Shown here piece by piece: positions 7,360-16,977 of a stretch of 64,000 nt of DNA (position 1 is the first letter of the stretch; each line of letters starts with the position of its first letter). The stretch comes from an uncultured Shewanella sp. (GTDB lineage: Bacteria; Pseudomonadota; Gammaproteobacteria; Enterobacterales; Shewanellaceae), in assembly GCF_947501665.1 (NCBI RefSeq), contig NZ_CANMWS010000004.1, forward strand, positions 170,796 to 234,795. Direction: 5' to 3'. The notes beneath the pieces were generated by a model that was not told the DNA's origin, ran no database searches, and saw only the letters and a program-made list of their open reading frames with translations. Both the position numbers and the translations under genes were made by a program.

Positions 7360-9756
7360 CTATTCTTTTAACAGGTCGTGGCAAATATGCGCTAAATCTG
7401 ATTGTACTGCAGCAGCAGTGACAGCTCGGCCAGCACCAGGCCCTCTAATAATCAATGGGTTGTCCTGATAAAATTGACTGCGGATCACAAAAACATTATC
7501 GCCAGGCGTTAAATTCGCATAAGCATGACTGGCATCAACCCATTGAAGACTCACTTCGGCTTGCAACGCGCCACTCACATCATCCAGTGTCGCAACGTAT
7601 CGCAGTACTTGATTTTGTTCTTTAGCTGCTTCAAATTGCTGTTGTAATCCATTATCCAATTCATGAATGCGTTTAATAAATGCATCCAAAGGCAAAGTCG
7701 CAAGCGCTTCAGGCACAAGAGAATGCAACTTAATATCATCAAGCTCTAATGGCAAGCCAATTTCACGAGCCAATATCAGCAGCTTGCGCTGCATATCACG
7801 CCCTGATAAATCATCCCTAGGATCAGGCTCAGTCAAGCCTAATGCCTTTGCTTCTAAGACGAGTTGAGAAAAGGGTTTCACGCCATCAAAATATTCAAAT
7901 AACCAACATAAGGTACCTGAGAAAATACCACCAATAGCTTGAATACTGTCGCCACTATTGTGATGTAAATCATTCAAAGCATGTTGTATAGGTAAGCCTG
8001 CACCACAGCTCGCATTATAACGCCAAAAAAGTCGGCGATTACCCAGCTGTGATTTTAATTCATGATAAAATGATAACGGTCCCGAACCAGCTAATTTATT
8101 CGCACTGACAATATGAATGCCACGAGCAAACAGGGCCGAATATTTTAAAGTGAGTTCCATACTGGCGCTCATATCTAACGCAATTAATTCATCACATTCA
8201 ACCGCATCCAATTCCGTTAGTAAATGTTCAAAATCCCAAGCTATGGCTTGTTTTTCAAATGAATCCTGCCATTGTGTTAACTCTATTTTTTCTTTTTGGA
8301 TCAGGGCTTTTTTAGAACTCACCAAGCCAATGAGTTCCACACTGGCCTCTAACTCCTTATTTAAGCTCTCTCTCGATTGATGAAATAAATCAATCCAAGC
8401 TGAGCCAATATTACCCGTCCCGAACAATACAACACAAATGCGCTTACGAGGACCCGCACAACGTCGATGCACCTTCTGAGTCAGGAGGTTAACTTGTGAA
8501 TGGGGCACTAACGTCACTAGACTTAAATCGTCATTAAACAACGCTTTTGCGTCACGACTTAATAATCGAGCAAAACCTCGACGATACAGTTGAGCATCTG
8601 CGCTCACCAGTGCCACTAAACCAAAATCGGTTCTCACCGTAATATGGCTGACATCATAAACGTCTTGTAAACGCTCAAACAACGCCTTAGCTTGCTTTTC
8701 ATTTTCATGAGTAAAAGCCAATTCAAGTTTATTTATGTTAACAGACCAATGTGCTAAAGGCGCCAGCTCAGCTTGTTTTAATTCATCCAAAAGTGCAGGC
8801 AAGTCCCCTTTAAACGTCATATTAAACAGAGAAATACTATTTAAACTGGTCACGACGGGGGCACTGGCTGATGAGCTTTTAGGGGCGATTAATGTAAAAT
8901 CAGTATGGGACGCATAACTAGAACGTACTGCTAGGCTCACTTGGGTATCAAATAACGGCTGTAAAGTACGGTTATGTAATACCGGGGAGCCTAAGTGTGC
9001 CAATCTATCCGCTTCATGAAGTGACAGGCTTTTTAATAATGTCGCATCATTTATCTTATTGGGATCGGCATTAAATACCCCTTCCACATCCGTCCAAATC
9101 GTCACTCGGTCAATATCGGCTAGGCTGGCAATTAAGGTTGCACTGTAATCAGAACCATTGCGGCCCAATAAGAGTGTTTCTCCCGTCTCTTTCGCACATA
9201 TAAAGCCTGTTATCACAATACGCTCATTGGGATGCGCTTCCAATAACGCCTGCACACGTTGACGCGATACAGGCACTTGAATTTGTGGCACCGCTCCCTC
9301 ATCTGCAATCAAGAGGGTTCGCGCATCCACATCAATCGCTCCCACTCTTGACTCTCTAAGTAATGCCGCTAATAAACGGGCAGACCAACGCTCTCCAAAA
9401 CTCACCACTTGGTGGCTTTGATAGTCACTTAACTGAGCTAATGAAAGTAAGCTCATTAACTGCGCCTTATCAGTCGACAAACGCTCTCGTAAACTTCTTG
9501 CCGCTCCACTCGATAACAATTGCTCAATCAATTCTTGCTGATAATGGATCAGAGCATGTAACTCTTCTTGCCAGAGTAACCCATTCGCCTTTAATGACAA
9601 TAACTTAAAAAGAAAATTAGTACTTTTACCTGCAGCAGAAACCACAATAAGATCATCACTGTGACCATGAGTGAGCAAAATATGCGCAACACGGCGATAG
9701 CAATCTGCATCCGCTAAACTGGAGCCACCAAATTTGTGTAAGTGACAACGTGCCAT
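7360..9756 (-). CDS. metL: Bifunctional aspartokinase II / homoserine dehydrogenase II
   Basis: This 798-aa fused enzyme makes aspartyl phosphate and later reduces aspartate semialdehyde to homoserine. The N-terminal kinase shows KFGGSS (residues 8-13) and LLGRNGSDYSATL. A degenerate ACT region follows, and then the dehydrogenase Rossmann motif FGTGNIGSAW. The catalytic DDLSGRDMQRKLLILARE lies in the C-terminal third. Length is close to E. coli MetL (810 aa). It is called MetL rather than ThrA because it follows metB in the same direction, with MetJ operators upstream of metB. ATG 9756 has AAGGAG at good spacing. It is likely repressed by MetJ with S-adenosylmethionine. Confidence 0.92.
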   Translation of the reverse strand: MARCHLHKFGGSSLADADCYRRVAHILLTHGHSDDLIVVSAAGKSTNFLFKLLSLKANGLLWQEELHALIHYQQELIEQLLSSGAARSLRERLSTDKAQLMSLLSLAQLSDYQSHQVVSFGERWSARLLAALLRESRVGAIDVDARTLLIADEGAVPQIQVPVSRQRVQALLEAHPNERIVITGFICAKETGETLLLGRNGSDYSATLIASLADIDRVTIWTDVEGVFNADPNKINDATLLKSLSLHEADRLAHLGSPVLHNRTLQPLFDTQVSLAVRSSYASHTDFTLIAPKSSSASAPVVTSLNSISLFNMTFKGDLPALLDELKQAELAPLAHWSVNINKLELAFTHENEKQAKALFERLQDVYDVSHITVRTDFGLVALVSADAQLYRRGFARLLSRDAKALFNDDLSLVTLVPHSQVNLLTQKVHRRCAGPRKRICVVLFGTGNIGSAWIDLFHQSRESLNKELEASVELIGLVSSKKALIQKEKIELTQWQDSFEKQAIAWDFEHLLTELDAVECDELIALDMSASMELTLKYSALFARGIHIVSANKLAGSGPLSFYHELKSQLGNRRLFWRYNASCGAGLPIQHALNDLHHNSGDSIQAIGGIFSGTLCWLFEYFDGVKPFSQLVLEAKALGLTEPDPRDDLSGRDMQRKLLILAREIGLPLELDDIKLHSLVPEALATLPLDAFIKRIHELDNGLQQQFEAAKEQNQVLRYVATLDDVSGALQAEVSLQWVDASHAYANLTPGDNVFVIRSQFYQDNPLIIRGPGAGRAVTAAAVQSDLAHICHDLLKE

Positions 9757-9882
9757 GGATAACTCCTTTACAACAACTTAAAAAAAACGGCGTACAATCT
9801 ACAAAGAGTAAACACACCCTGTCAGTGACTTAGATCTCATCACCAATATAAATCATCAAATATCACTATAGTCGTGATACTG

Positions 9883-11043
9883 TTAAACAGCAGCAGCGGC
9901 CACTAAACCAGCTTGCAGATCAGCAACTAAATCATCTGCATCTTCTATTCCCACAGATAACCTAATGAGCGTATCTTTGACTCCGGCTGCTAAACGCGCT
10001 TCTCTGTCCATGGCCCTATGAGTCATTGTAGCAGGCACGGCAACTAAACTTTCAACGCCACCTAAACTTTCAGCTAATGAAAATAAGGTTAAGCTTTGTA
10101 AGAAAGCTTCTAGTTGAGCCTCTCCACCTTTGAGTTCAAAGCTGAGCATCGCCCCAAACCCTTTTTGCTGTTTTGCCGCAATGTCATGTCCTGGATGAGA
10201 AGCAAGACCAGGATAATACACCTTAGAGACAGCATCACTTGTCGTCAATATAGCAAGAATACGCTGTGCATTAGCTTGATGCTCACGCACTCTCACACTT
10301 AAAGTACGAATACCTCTCAGTGTGAAATAACTATCAAGTGCTGAACCTGTTAGTCCTAGAGTATTAGACCACCAATGCAGCTTTTCACTCAATTCCGGTG
10401 TTTTGGCCACGACAGCACCACCAACAATATCACTGTGACCATTAATATATTTAGTGGTTGAATGAACCACAATATCAGCCCCCAATAATAATGGCTGCTG
10501 TAAAATAGGTGACAAAAACGTATTATCCACCGCAACTAATGCCCCCACTTTATGGCTGGCAATGGCTATCGCTTCGATATCAACCACACGTAAAAGGGGG
10601 TTAGAAGGCGTCTCTAACCAAACCAATTTCGGTTTTTGAGCTATCGCCTCATTAAGCGCCTCAGCATTGGTTTGATCCACCACTAATAATTTAAATTGTC
10701 CCTTATTCGCCAAATTAGTAAATAAACGATAACTGCCTCCATAACAATCATGGGGTACCACTAGCAAGTCTTCAGGGCCGAGTAAACTCACCACGAGAGT
10801 GATAGCCGCCATACCAGTACAAGTCACCACGCCACTTTCGCCCTTTTCAAGGCTAGCAATCGCGTCACCTAATACGGTCCGTGTCGGATTACCTGAGCGA
10901 CTATAATCAAATGCTCTCGGATTTTTATGACCATCAAAAGAGTAATTCGTTGATAGGTAAATAGGCGGGACAACAGCCCCGTGCTGCTGGTCAGATTCAA
11001 TGCCCTGACGCACTGCTAATGTGGCTAGCTTTTGGTCTGTCAT
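9883..11043 (-). CDS. metB: Cystathionine gamma-synthase
   Basis: This PLP enzyme of the Cys/Met metabolism family joins an activated homoserine to cysteine to give cystathionine. The 386-aa product carries FDYSRSGNPTRTVLGDAIASLE and the PLP-lysine motif VVHSTTKYINGHSDIVGG (Lys198). ATG 11043 has GGAG seven bases upstream; an in-frame TTG lies two codons earlier. The family also includes cystathionine beta-lyase and O-acetylhomoserine sulfhydrylase, but the metB-metL order opposite metJ is the enterobacterial arrangement and supports MetB. Three tandem met boxes lie about 30 bp upstream. metL follows after 126 bp. Confidence 0.93.
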   Translation of the reverse strand: MTDQKLATLAVRQGIESDQQHGAVVPPIYLSTNYSFDGHKNPRAFDYSRSGNPTRTVLGDAIASLEKGESGVVTCTGMAAITLVVSLLGPEDLLVVPHDCYGGSYRLFTNLANKGQFKLLVVDQTNAEALNEAIAQKPKLVWLETPSNPLLRVVDIEAIAIASHKVGALVAVDNTFLSPILQQPLLLGADIVVHSTTKYINGHSDIVGGAVVAKTPELSEKLHWWSNTLGLTGSALDSYFTLRGIRTLSVRVREHQANAQRILAILTTSDAVSKVYYPGLASHPGHDIAAKQQKGFGAMLSFELKGGEAQLEAFLQSLTLFSLAESLGGVESLVAVPATMTHRAMDREARLAAGVKDTLIRLSVGIEDADDLVADLQAGLVAAAAV

Positions 11044-11073
11044 GTACAACTCCTGCTCAACAAATATTTTTAA

Positions 11074-11097
11074 AGATGTCTAGACGTCTAAATGTAC
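11074..11097. promoter_or_regulatory. MetJ operator, metB side (three tandem met boxes)
   Basis: AGATGTCT, AGACGTCT and AAATGTAC lie end to end. The met-box consensus is AGACGTCT; these match at 7, 8 and 5 of 8 bases. Two or more adjacent boxes are needed for cooperative MetJ binding. The array lies directly upstream of the metB ribosome-binding site. Confidence 0.88.
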
Positions 11098-11136
11098 CTA
11101 AGCTAATCGCTATCGTCAACCAAGTTTCGGCCATTT

Positions 11137-11160
11137 AGACGTCTAAACATGTAGAAATCC
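11137..11160. promoter_or_regulatory. MetJ operator, metJ side
   Basis: A perfect AGACGTCT (11137-11144) is followed by weaker boxes AAACATGT and AGAAATCC. It lies about 90 bp upstream of the metJ start and gives the divergent region a second operator, consistent with autorepression of metJ. Confidence 0.75.
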
Positions 11161-11251
11161 AACTTCAATTGCGCTAAATTAAAAGCAAAGTTTGACTGAG
11201 CTTAGTAAAGGGTTAAAATCTTCCCCGAATTATGAAATTTTAGGTGAGTTA

Positions 11252-11566
11252 ATGACTGAATGGAATGGCGACTATATTAGCCCTTATGCCGAACATGGCA
11301 AAAAGAATGAACAGGTAAAAAAAATTACCGTTTCAATCCCACTAAAGGTGTTGAAAATATTAACGGATGAACGAACACGTCGTCAGGTCAATAATCTTCG
11401 CCATGCTACAAACAGCGAATTACTCTGCGAAGCATTTTTACATGCTTATACAGGTCAGCCGCTACCCAATGATGATGATTTATCCAAAGAAAAACCGGAT
11501 AGTATTCCTGCCGAAGTCAAACGTCTGATGAATGAAATGGGCATAGAATGGGAAGAAATGGAATAA
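11252..11566 (+). CDS. metJ: Methionine repressor MetJ
   Basis: The 104-aa ribbon-helix-helix repressor binds met boxes with S-adenosylmethionine as corepressor. The central part ([47 protein letters not shown]) is nearly the E. coli sequence. ATG 11252 gives the E. coli-like N-terminus [12 protein letters not shown] and has AGGTGA just upstream, so the 20-codon longer frame from 11192 is rejected. It is divergent from metBL across the two operators. Its C-terminus (IEWEEME) differs from that of E. coli. Confidence 0.96.
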   Translation: MTEWNGDYISPYAEHGKKNEQVKKITVSIPLKVLKILTDERTRRQVNNLRHATNSELLCEAFLHAYTGQPLPNDDDLSKEKPDSIPAEVKRLMNEMGIEWEEME

Positions 11567-11597
11567 TCTCAAATAGATTATTCCCGAACTCCTTAAC

Positions 11598-11633
11598 AGA
11601 ATATGTAAGGTCTCAGCTATCCTTACATATTCT
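11598..11633. terminator. Hairpin between convergent metJ and the phospholipase-like gene
   Basis: AGAATATGTAAGG (11598-11610) and CCTTACATATTCT (11621-11633) form a perfect 13-bp stem with a 10-nt loop, midway between two convergent stops. There is no strong T-run on either side, so it may act as a bidirectional or Rho-assisted terminator. Confidence 0.55.
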
Positions 11634-11654
11634 AAATTGACTTAGCTATAAGTA

Positions 11655-13919
11655 TTATTCAACTAAGGAAAATAATTCGAACCCACTTAATGAATTCTCA
11701 ATTTTATTCGTGACAGCATTATCATTTTGCTGTGAGATAAAATAATTTGATTCCACAGCTTTAAAAAACACCCCCCCATTTTTAGCGACACATTCCCCGT
11801 CAGGCACATCTCCAAATTTAAAGCTAAAGATTTCAAACGTTGTGGCATCGGCCTCATTCGTCGCTAACGCATCTAAATTACCACCCGGTGTTGACTTAAA
11901 CCAATAGCCTCCCAAGGTTTGAATTTTAATAAACTGATTAGTACCTAAGCATCCATTACTGCCATTATTCATATCTCTAGCATAATGAATATTAAAGGTT
12001 TCCCAAGGCCCCTTTGCAGTTCGATTCACTACAACATTGTCACCACCTGCAAGTTCAGCAGCCATAAATTTCCCATTGGCACCGCCATTCACCAAGCCTA
12101 CTTGACGAACTTGACTAAGATCAGTCACAGGCGTCACATAGAAACCTAATGCATCAGGATCATGACCCCTTCTACCATGGAATCCCAGCAGGCCTTTTGT
12201 CAAGAAGACATCCGCTCGGCAAGTTCCTTCTTGTTGGCCACCTTCAATTGTTCGCCCCGAAGATGTGGTTAAGCGCAAGTAAAATAGTCGCCGACTACCG
12301 ACATGACTATTCTTGTGATAACAGGTTTTATACCCAGTTATATATTCATTTGCTTGTAAAGCTAATACATTAGGCACCCCGCCAATATCACCAATCCACT
12401 GCTCTATTCCATTATCATAATTGACTTGAACTGCATCCACTCTCGCTCCCGCATGAATGGTAATAGTGGATATTCGATTTAATGCTCCGGAAATATAAGC
12501 ATTAAGAATATCTTCACTTAAGAAGCTGGCACCACCTGGACCCCCTTCTGGCGGAATAGGTAAACTCTCTACTTTTCTCACCACAGGATTATCAATTTGC
12601 CAGTCACCTTCGACACTCTGATCATGGTAATTAGCCCAAACTTTATTAACATCCAATTGATTTAATAAATTTTTAACTGCACGCATTTCAATCGCACTTT
12701 TTGGGACCGTAAAGCTAGCGCCTATTTCACTACACGCTGTTACGCCATAATGCCAACTCCCTGACGATGTAGAAATAGCAAAGTCATTGCTGGGTGTACG
12801 ACAAATAAACCGCTGCACTATGCTACATTGTGCATCATTAAATTTGCCTATAATGCCATAAATTTCAGCACAATCTTCTCCACCGGCATCATTAGGCTCA
12901 CCAAAATTCCAGCTCCAAATAAAATCACGGGTCTTAATGCCACCAGCGCCATGTCCAATGAGTGCAGCTTCAGCAATATTCAATCCGCATGCCATTAAAT
13001 CCGGCGTGCTTGCTGTTGTCAGTGATAAGTCTCCACCACCATCAGCCGTTTTTGCATCCACTCCTCTAAGCATACTAAATTGCTTAGTATTATTATCAGT
13101 ACTGTTACAATCCGCTATATCTTGAATACTGGTAAATTTATTATGAGAGCTCACATTTCCCGGTAAAGTAGCATCAAACTCATCAACACCGTACCACACC
13201 CATTGATGTAAATTGCCTTCTTTATAATAAGTACAAGAATGACTGTCATTTGTTAGTAACACAATGACATTTTTCCCAGCACTTAATACATCATTTTTAG
13301 AAATACTGGCAACAGGTAAACTTCCACAATGCTCACCATAATTGGTTGCAGCAGAATCTTTGGGTTTATAAACATGATCACCCAGCACATCTTCAATTTT
13401 TTCCCTTACCCTCCTTAAATGACCATTATCGCCGTGACTGCGATAAACCTCTAATTTCAGCATAATAACAGATTGATCGTTATCCTCATTACCCAAAAAG
13501 TCCCGTACTTCTCTCAAGCCTTCAGCCAAACTTCGATTACCTGCGGTGCAATACGCATCCTCTTCAAGAGAGTTATGGCACAAATAAGGTTCATATTTAA
13601 AATCCACTAAAGCAGGGTAAATATCTAAACTCATTTCCCTTATACCATGATTTAATAATCGCTCGAGTCGATATTGCTGATTAGCATTAACATAACCCCA
13701 ATCCTCAGATGCATATGCATTGTGCGCGCCGGGCCAAAATGATTGTGATAAAGGAAGTGAAGCATCTAAATGCTGTTGTAATTTAAGAGCTTTAGATGCA
13801 TGAGCTAAATCTTCATCTGATTCAGTATTAGCCAGTGCAGATGAAGATATACAAATAATTAGTGTCAATTTGACCAGTGAGAGAAAGTGTCGAAAGTAAT
13901 CTTTTATGACATGATACAT
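11655..13919 (-). CDS. Secreted PI-PLC X-domain-like phosphodiesterase with C-type lectin-like, jacalin-like and fascin-like modules
   Basis: The 754-aa product has a signal peptide (residues about 1-31). An X-domain-like catalytic part follows, with GAHNAY (His66) and LCHNS (His115), matching the two catalytic His of PI-PLC enzymes, and REMSLDIYP between them. WSWNFGEPNDAGGEDCAEIYG and FNDAQC plus FICR resemble a C-type lectin fold. GGPGGASF through LLGFHGRRGHDPDALGFYV matches the jacalin lectin fold. The C-terminal part (NGKFMAAELAGGDNVVVNRT, WETFNI) resembles a fascin-type beta-trefoil. ATG 13919 has AAGGAG. A secreted lipase or phosphodiesterase aimed at glycosylated surfaces is inferred. 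It runs alone; an (AAAAAAC)6 tract lies upstream. Confidence 0.72.
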   Translation of the reverse strand: MYHVIKDYFRHFLSLVKLTLIICISSSALANTESDEDLAHASKALKLQQHLDASLPLSQSFWPGAHNAYASEDWGYVNANQQYRLERLLNHGIREMSLDIYPALVDFKYEPYLCHNSLEEDAYCTAGNRSLAEGLREVRDFLGNEDNDQSVIMLKLEVYRSHGDNGHLRRVREKIEDVLGDHVYKPKDSAATNYGEHCGSLPVASISKNDVLSAGKNVIVLLTNDSHSCTYYKEGNLHQWVWYGVDEFDATLPGNVSSHNKFTSIQDIADCNSTDNNTKQFSMLRGVDAKTADGGGDLSLTTASTPDLMACGLNIAEAALIGHGAGGIKTRDFIWSWNFGEPNDAGGEDCAEIYGIIGKFNDAQCSIVQRFICRTPSNDFAISTSSGSWHYGVTACSEIGASFTVPKSAIEMRAVKNLLNQLDVNKVWANYHDQSVEGDWQIDNPVVRKVESLPIPPEGGPGGASFLSEDILNAYISGALNRISTITIHAGARVDAVQVNYDNGIEQWIGDIGGVPNVLALQANEYITGYKTCYHKNSHVGSRRLFYLRLTTSSGRTIEGGQQEGTCRADVFLTKGLLGFHGRRGHDPDALGFYVTPVTDLSQVRQVGLVNGGANGKFMAAELAGGDNVVVNRTAKGPWETFNIHYARDMNNGSNGCLGTNQFIKIQTLGGYWFKSTPGGNLDALATNEADATTFEIFSFKFGDVPDGECVAKNGGVFFKAVESNYFISQQNDNAVTNKIENSLSGFELFSLVE

Positions 13920-14045
13920 AATGAACTCCTTGTTCTATATTCAGTAAAAAACCATTAACGGTCTGAAACCATGTCAGTTCGGTCTCAAACACTTACTGAT
14001 AATAAACAGAGTTAACGACTAATAAACCACAAAAAAACAACATTT

Positions 14046-14087
14046 AAAAAACAAAAAACAAAAAACAAAAAACAAAAAACAAAAAAC
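14046..14087. repeat. Six tandem copies of AAAAAAC
   Basis: The heptamer AAAAAAC repeats six times without error between the divergent phospholipase-like and TauE/SafE genes, with A-rich imperfect copies just before it. Seven-base repeats of this kind can change copy number by slipped-strand mispairing and alter promoter spacing. Confidence 0.9.
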
Positions 14088-14229
14088 AACGCAGTGCAAT
14101 ATGTTTAACTGAAAGTGTATAGCTAAATCAATATAAAACTAACGTACTAAAAATAAACTGGTAACTCTTAGTATTCGGCGTAGAATACTCATCCTCATTT
14201 CCTATTGACAGTATCGATGTGAGTTATAG

Positions 14230-14958
14230 ATGCCTGAGACACTGACGTTACTAAGCGCTTTATTTGTTGTTTTTTGTGGCGCACTCACTCAAGGTCTCAT
14301 AGGGTTTGGCTTGGCAATTGTGGCGAGTCCATTACTTTATCTTATTGATCCGACAATGGTTCCAATACCTGTTCTCTTTATGGGCTTTACCATTGCCTGT
14401 TTAACATTACTCAAGTCAAAGCAGCACTTAGCATTTAAAGGTTTAGAATTTGCCTTACTTGGACGTATTCCTGGCGGAATATTGGGAACAGTATTATTAC
14501 TTGTAGCCCCAAAACCCATTTTAGGAATAGCCATTGGATTTATAGTGGTCATCGCAGTTGGATTAAATATGCTTAAATTACATTGCCCAATAAACCGTCT
14601 TAGTTTATTTATTGCGGGAATACTCTCGGGTATTTTCGGTAATGTAGCCGCCATTGGTGGTCCCCCACTGGCCATATTATTTGCCAATAAAGAAGCAAAT
14701 CAATTTCGAGCGGCATTATCGGCATTTTTTATTTTTAGCTCATTGATTTCAATTGCTATATTAGCTTTTGCAGGCTTAGTAACATTAGCGCATATTATGA
14801 CAGCGTTATTATTGCTACCCGCAGTATTATTAGGACATGTTACAGCCAAAAAGCTCGCACAACATATCAATAAAAATCATATTCGAGTCGCCACACACAT
14901 TCTCTGTTCAGTGAGCGCATTGATTATTATCATTGAATCATTAATAGTATTACACTAG
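14230..14958 (+). CDS. TauE/SafE family sulfite/organosulfonate-type permease
   Basis: This 242-aa inner-membrane protein has about seven to eight hydrophobic helices. It carries the family's paired motifs: GALTQGLIGFGLAIVASPLLYL in the first repeat and GILSGIFGNVAAIGGPPLAI in the second. The family exports or imports sulfite, sulfoacetate and related anions. The substrate is not evident. Upstream lie the heptamer repeat and about 140 bp of AT-rich promoter region. The ribosome-binding site is weak (TGAG). It is monocistronic and convergent with the next gene, with only 18 bp between the stops. Confidence 0.82.
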   Translation: MPETLTLLSALFVVFCGALTQGLIGFGLAIVASPLLYLIDPTMVPIPVLFMGFTIACLTLLKSKQHLAFKGLEFALLGRIPGGILGTVLLLVAPKPILGIAIGFIVVIAVGLNMLKLHCPINRLSLFIAGILSGIFGNVAAIGGPPLAILFANKEANQFRAALSAFFIFSSLISIAILAFAGLVTLAHIMTALLLLPAVLLGHVTAKKLAQHINKNHIRVATHILCSVSALIIIIESLIVLH

Positions 14959-14976
14959 ATAAATTTGTATTCATTC

Positions 14977-15954
14977 TCAAAAATCATACGAGGTTCTTAA
15001 TAGGCCTTGAATATGATTAGACTGACTATAGACACCTAAAAAATCGACAGAAAATTTATTGCCTAATTTAAACTCAGATCCCATAGAATAAAGGCTTTCT
15101 TGATGATTTGTCGGATCATAATAATAATCCAAGTTGATATCCAACCAATTAAACATATTCAAATCCCCTCCAACATGCCAAAATTGCAAACGGCTATTGT
15201 CACCCCCTTCTATTCGGTGGTACAGCTCAACATCGGTTGAAAACTGAATCGAGTTCCAATCATACACAACCCCAGCGGTCAGTGTAGAACTGTTCTCACT
15301 TCTAAGATCCTGATTAAAGTGAGTCACTAAAGGCTGAGGCTGAGAAAGCACATGATCACCTGAAATCGCCAGCTGAAAATGTTCTGTTAATACCATTGAC
15401 AGTTGCATATTAATATTAAGTGATTGCAGATGTTGTAAATCCTGCAGCTCTTGCAATGATGCAGGCTTTAATAAAGCATCATCAGAAAGTACGGGAAACT
15501 GTGATTGTACAATCTTAGAAGTCACCCCTACATTAATGGGCATATTCACAATAGATAAAGGCACATTGATTAATACACCACTTTCTCTTATCTGAGTTGA
15601 AATCGCTAAGTCCGCGGAGTTATTTACCAATAGGTTCACATATGATTGAGCGCTAGGTCGCGCGTAATCATAAGCAAAAAAACGTAAATCAAAATCCAAT
15701 AAAGGCGATAGATATGTAATAGGATTAACCTGTAATGTCTCTTTTGGTTTACCTAGCAATGCGACCCCTTGATAAAAAGGAAAATGAATTGAACTTAACG
15801 ATAAAAACGAAGGAAACAATAACTCATCACCTTGAATTTCAGTTAAGAAATGATCAGTTGATTCACCCAAAAGAGATTCAGCATATGAAAACTTGACTAA
15901 GAAAAAGCACAAGAAAAACCCGAATGACACTCCATATTGACCAGACTTTCTCAT
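14977..15954 (-). CDS. Putative outer-membrane beta-barrel protein (TraF-like)
   Basis: The 325-aa protein has a signal peptide (MRKSGQYGVSFGFFLCFF, ending FSYAES). Starting at ATG 15954 places GGGAAG just upstream, so the frame extended to 16020 is rejected. The remainder is built of alternating hydrophobic/polar strands (LNINMQLSMVL, FQLAISGDHVL, LDINLDYYYDP, FSVDFLGVYS) and ends in Phe (RTSYDF), a usual outer-membrane barrel C-terminus. It recalls the TraF-like family of predicted barrel proteins found in marine gammaproteobacteria. The function is unknown, and the family call is from memory and weak. Confidence 0.55.
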   Translation of the reverse strand: MRKSGQYGVSFGFFLCFFLVKFSYAESLLGESTDHFLTEIQGDELLFPSFLSLSSIHFPFYQGVALLGKPKETLQVNPITYLSPLLDFDLRFFAYDYARPSAQSYVNLLVNNSADLAISTQIRESGVLINVPLSIVNMPINVGVTSKIVQSQFPVLSDDALLKPASLQELQDLQHLQSLNINMQLSMVLTEHFQLAISGDHVLSQPQPLVTHFNQDLRSENSSTLTAGVVYDWNSIQFSTDVELYHRIEGGDNSRLQFWHVGGDLNMFNWLDINLDYYYDPTNHQESLYSMGSEFKLGNKFSVDFLGVYSQSNHIQGLLRTSYDF

Positions 15955-16110
15955 TTTGTCTTCCCTGCTCTTTGATGCAAAAGATATCAACGTCCTCAAT
16001 CCATTCCCTATACGGTGCATTTTTTGAGAGTGTTAAACATGCATCTTAATTTTAGACAAAAAAGACCATAATGAGAAAAAAAGTCATTCAACCAACAATA
16101 ATTAAATTCA

Positions 16111-16938
16111 TTACGATAGCTCTCTTAATAAAAGAGCCAATACAGGTTCAATACTTTGATGGCTGGGGTAACATAATCCAATACGACGAAACATTCTGGG
16201 ACCATCAAATACAACTTGTTTTAATCTAGGTTCATCTTCTATCAAACCATCAGGCAAAAAACTGATCCCAAAGCCTGCAAGGACTAACGACATCACTAAT
16301 GATTTAGATTCCGCTTTAGCCACAAGATTCAGAGACATGTTATTGCAGGCCAGTAGCCCAATCGTTTGCTGATGAGCCTCACAGGGTGGACATTCAATGA
16401 AGTCATATCCATGTAATTGTGCAGCGTTAATGCTTTTTTGCTTGGCCAGTTCATGATCAACAGGCACGCATAATACATAATCTTCTTCCCACAGCGGGAA
16501 AAAAATTTCATCTTCTTCTCGCAATGCATCTAGAGTCAATCGACAGTCGGCCGGACTATGGTAATCCACCAATTCAAGATCAAGACGCATTAACTTACTG
16601 GCTAAGGTTTTCAAAAAACGAGATAAGCGTCCCTGACTTAAATCTGGCATCACCGCAATACGCAGTTTTTGTCGTGCGGCTTTTTCTTGAAATAACCTCG
16701 GCAATAATTTAGCTTCTTCCACCAACTTTACCGCTAAAGGATAAAGATATGATGCACTGTCTAAAGCTTGGACCCCTTTTTTACTGCGAGCAAACAAGGG
16801 ACCACCAAGTTCTTCTTCTAATTGCTTTAACCCTGCCGATAATGAAGGCTGACTCACATGGCAGGCCTGCGCTGCTGCGGTGATATTTTTTTCTTCAAAA
16901 ATCGCAATGAAAAAACGTAATAAACGTAAATCAATCAT
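16111..16938 (-). CDS. LysR-family transcriptional regulator (OxyR/CynR-like)
   Basis: The 275-aa product has an N-terminal winged HTH (LRLLRFFIAIFEEKNITAAAQACHVSQPSLS) and a short effector domain (LRIAVMPDLS to FGISFLPDGLI). It is about 20-25 aa shorter than most LysR proteins. Cys183, Cys186 and Cys198 lie where OxyR carries its redox loop, just before the SLVMSLVLAGFGISFLP segment, so thiol sensing is possible but unproven. It is divergent from an SDR gene with an ATAG-N7-CTAT dyad in between, so the SDR and its own gene are its likely targets. Confidence 0.85.
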   Translation of the reverse strand: MIDLRLLRFFIAIFEEKNITAAAQACHVSQPSLSAGLKQLEEELGGPLFARSKKGVQALDSASYLYPLAVKLVEEAKLLPRLFQEKAARQKLRIAVMPDLSQGRLSRFLKTLASKLMRLDLELVDYHSPADCRLTLDALREEDEIFFPLWEEDYVLCVPVDHELAKQKSINAAQLHGYDFIECPPCEAHQQTIGLLACNNMSLNLVAKAESKSLVMSLVLAGFGISFLPDGLIEDEPRLKQVVFDGPRMFRRIGLCYPSHQSIEPVLALLLRELS

Positions 16939-16962
16939 AAAAACATCACCTCAATAATCATC

Positions 16963-16977
16963 ATAGGCTGAGCCTAT
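16963..16977. promoter_or_regulatory. Candidate LysR/OxyR-type operator ATAGGCTGAGCCTAT
   Basis: A perfect 7-1-7 palindrome that also reads ATAG-N7-CTAT, the half-operator of OxyR. It lies 25 bp upstream of the LysR start and about 145 bp before the divergent SDR. A second ATAG-N7-CTAT at the 7-base spacing of full OxyR sites is not present. Confidence 0.55.

Noticed and set aside
11192..11251. 20-codon N-terminal extension of MetJ
   Set aside because: ATG 11252 matches the known MetJ N-terminus and has AGGTGA; the extension has no conserved sequence and no ribosome-binding site.
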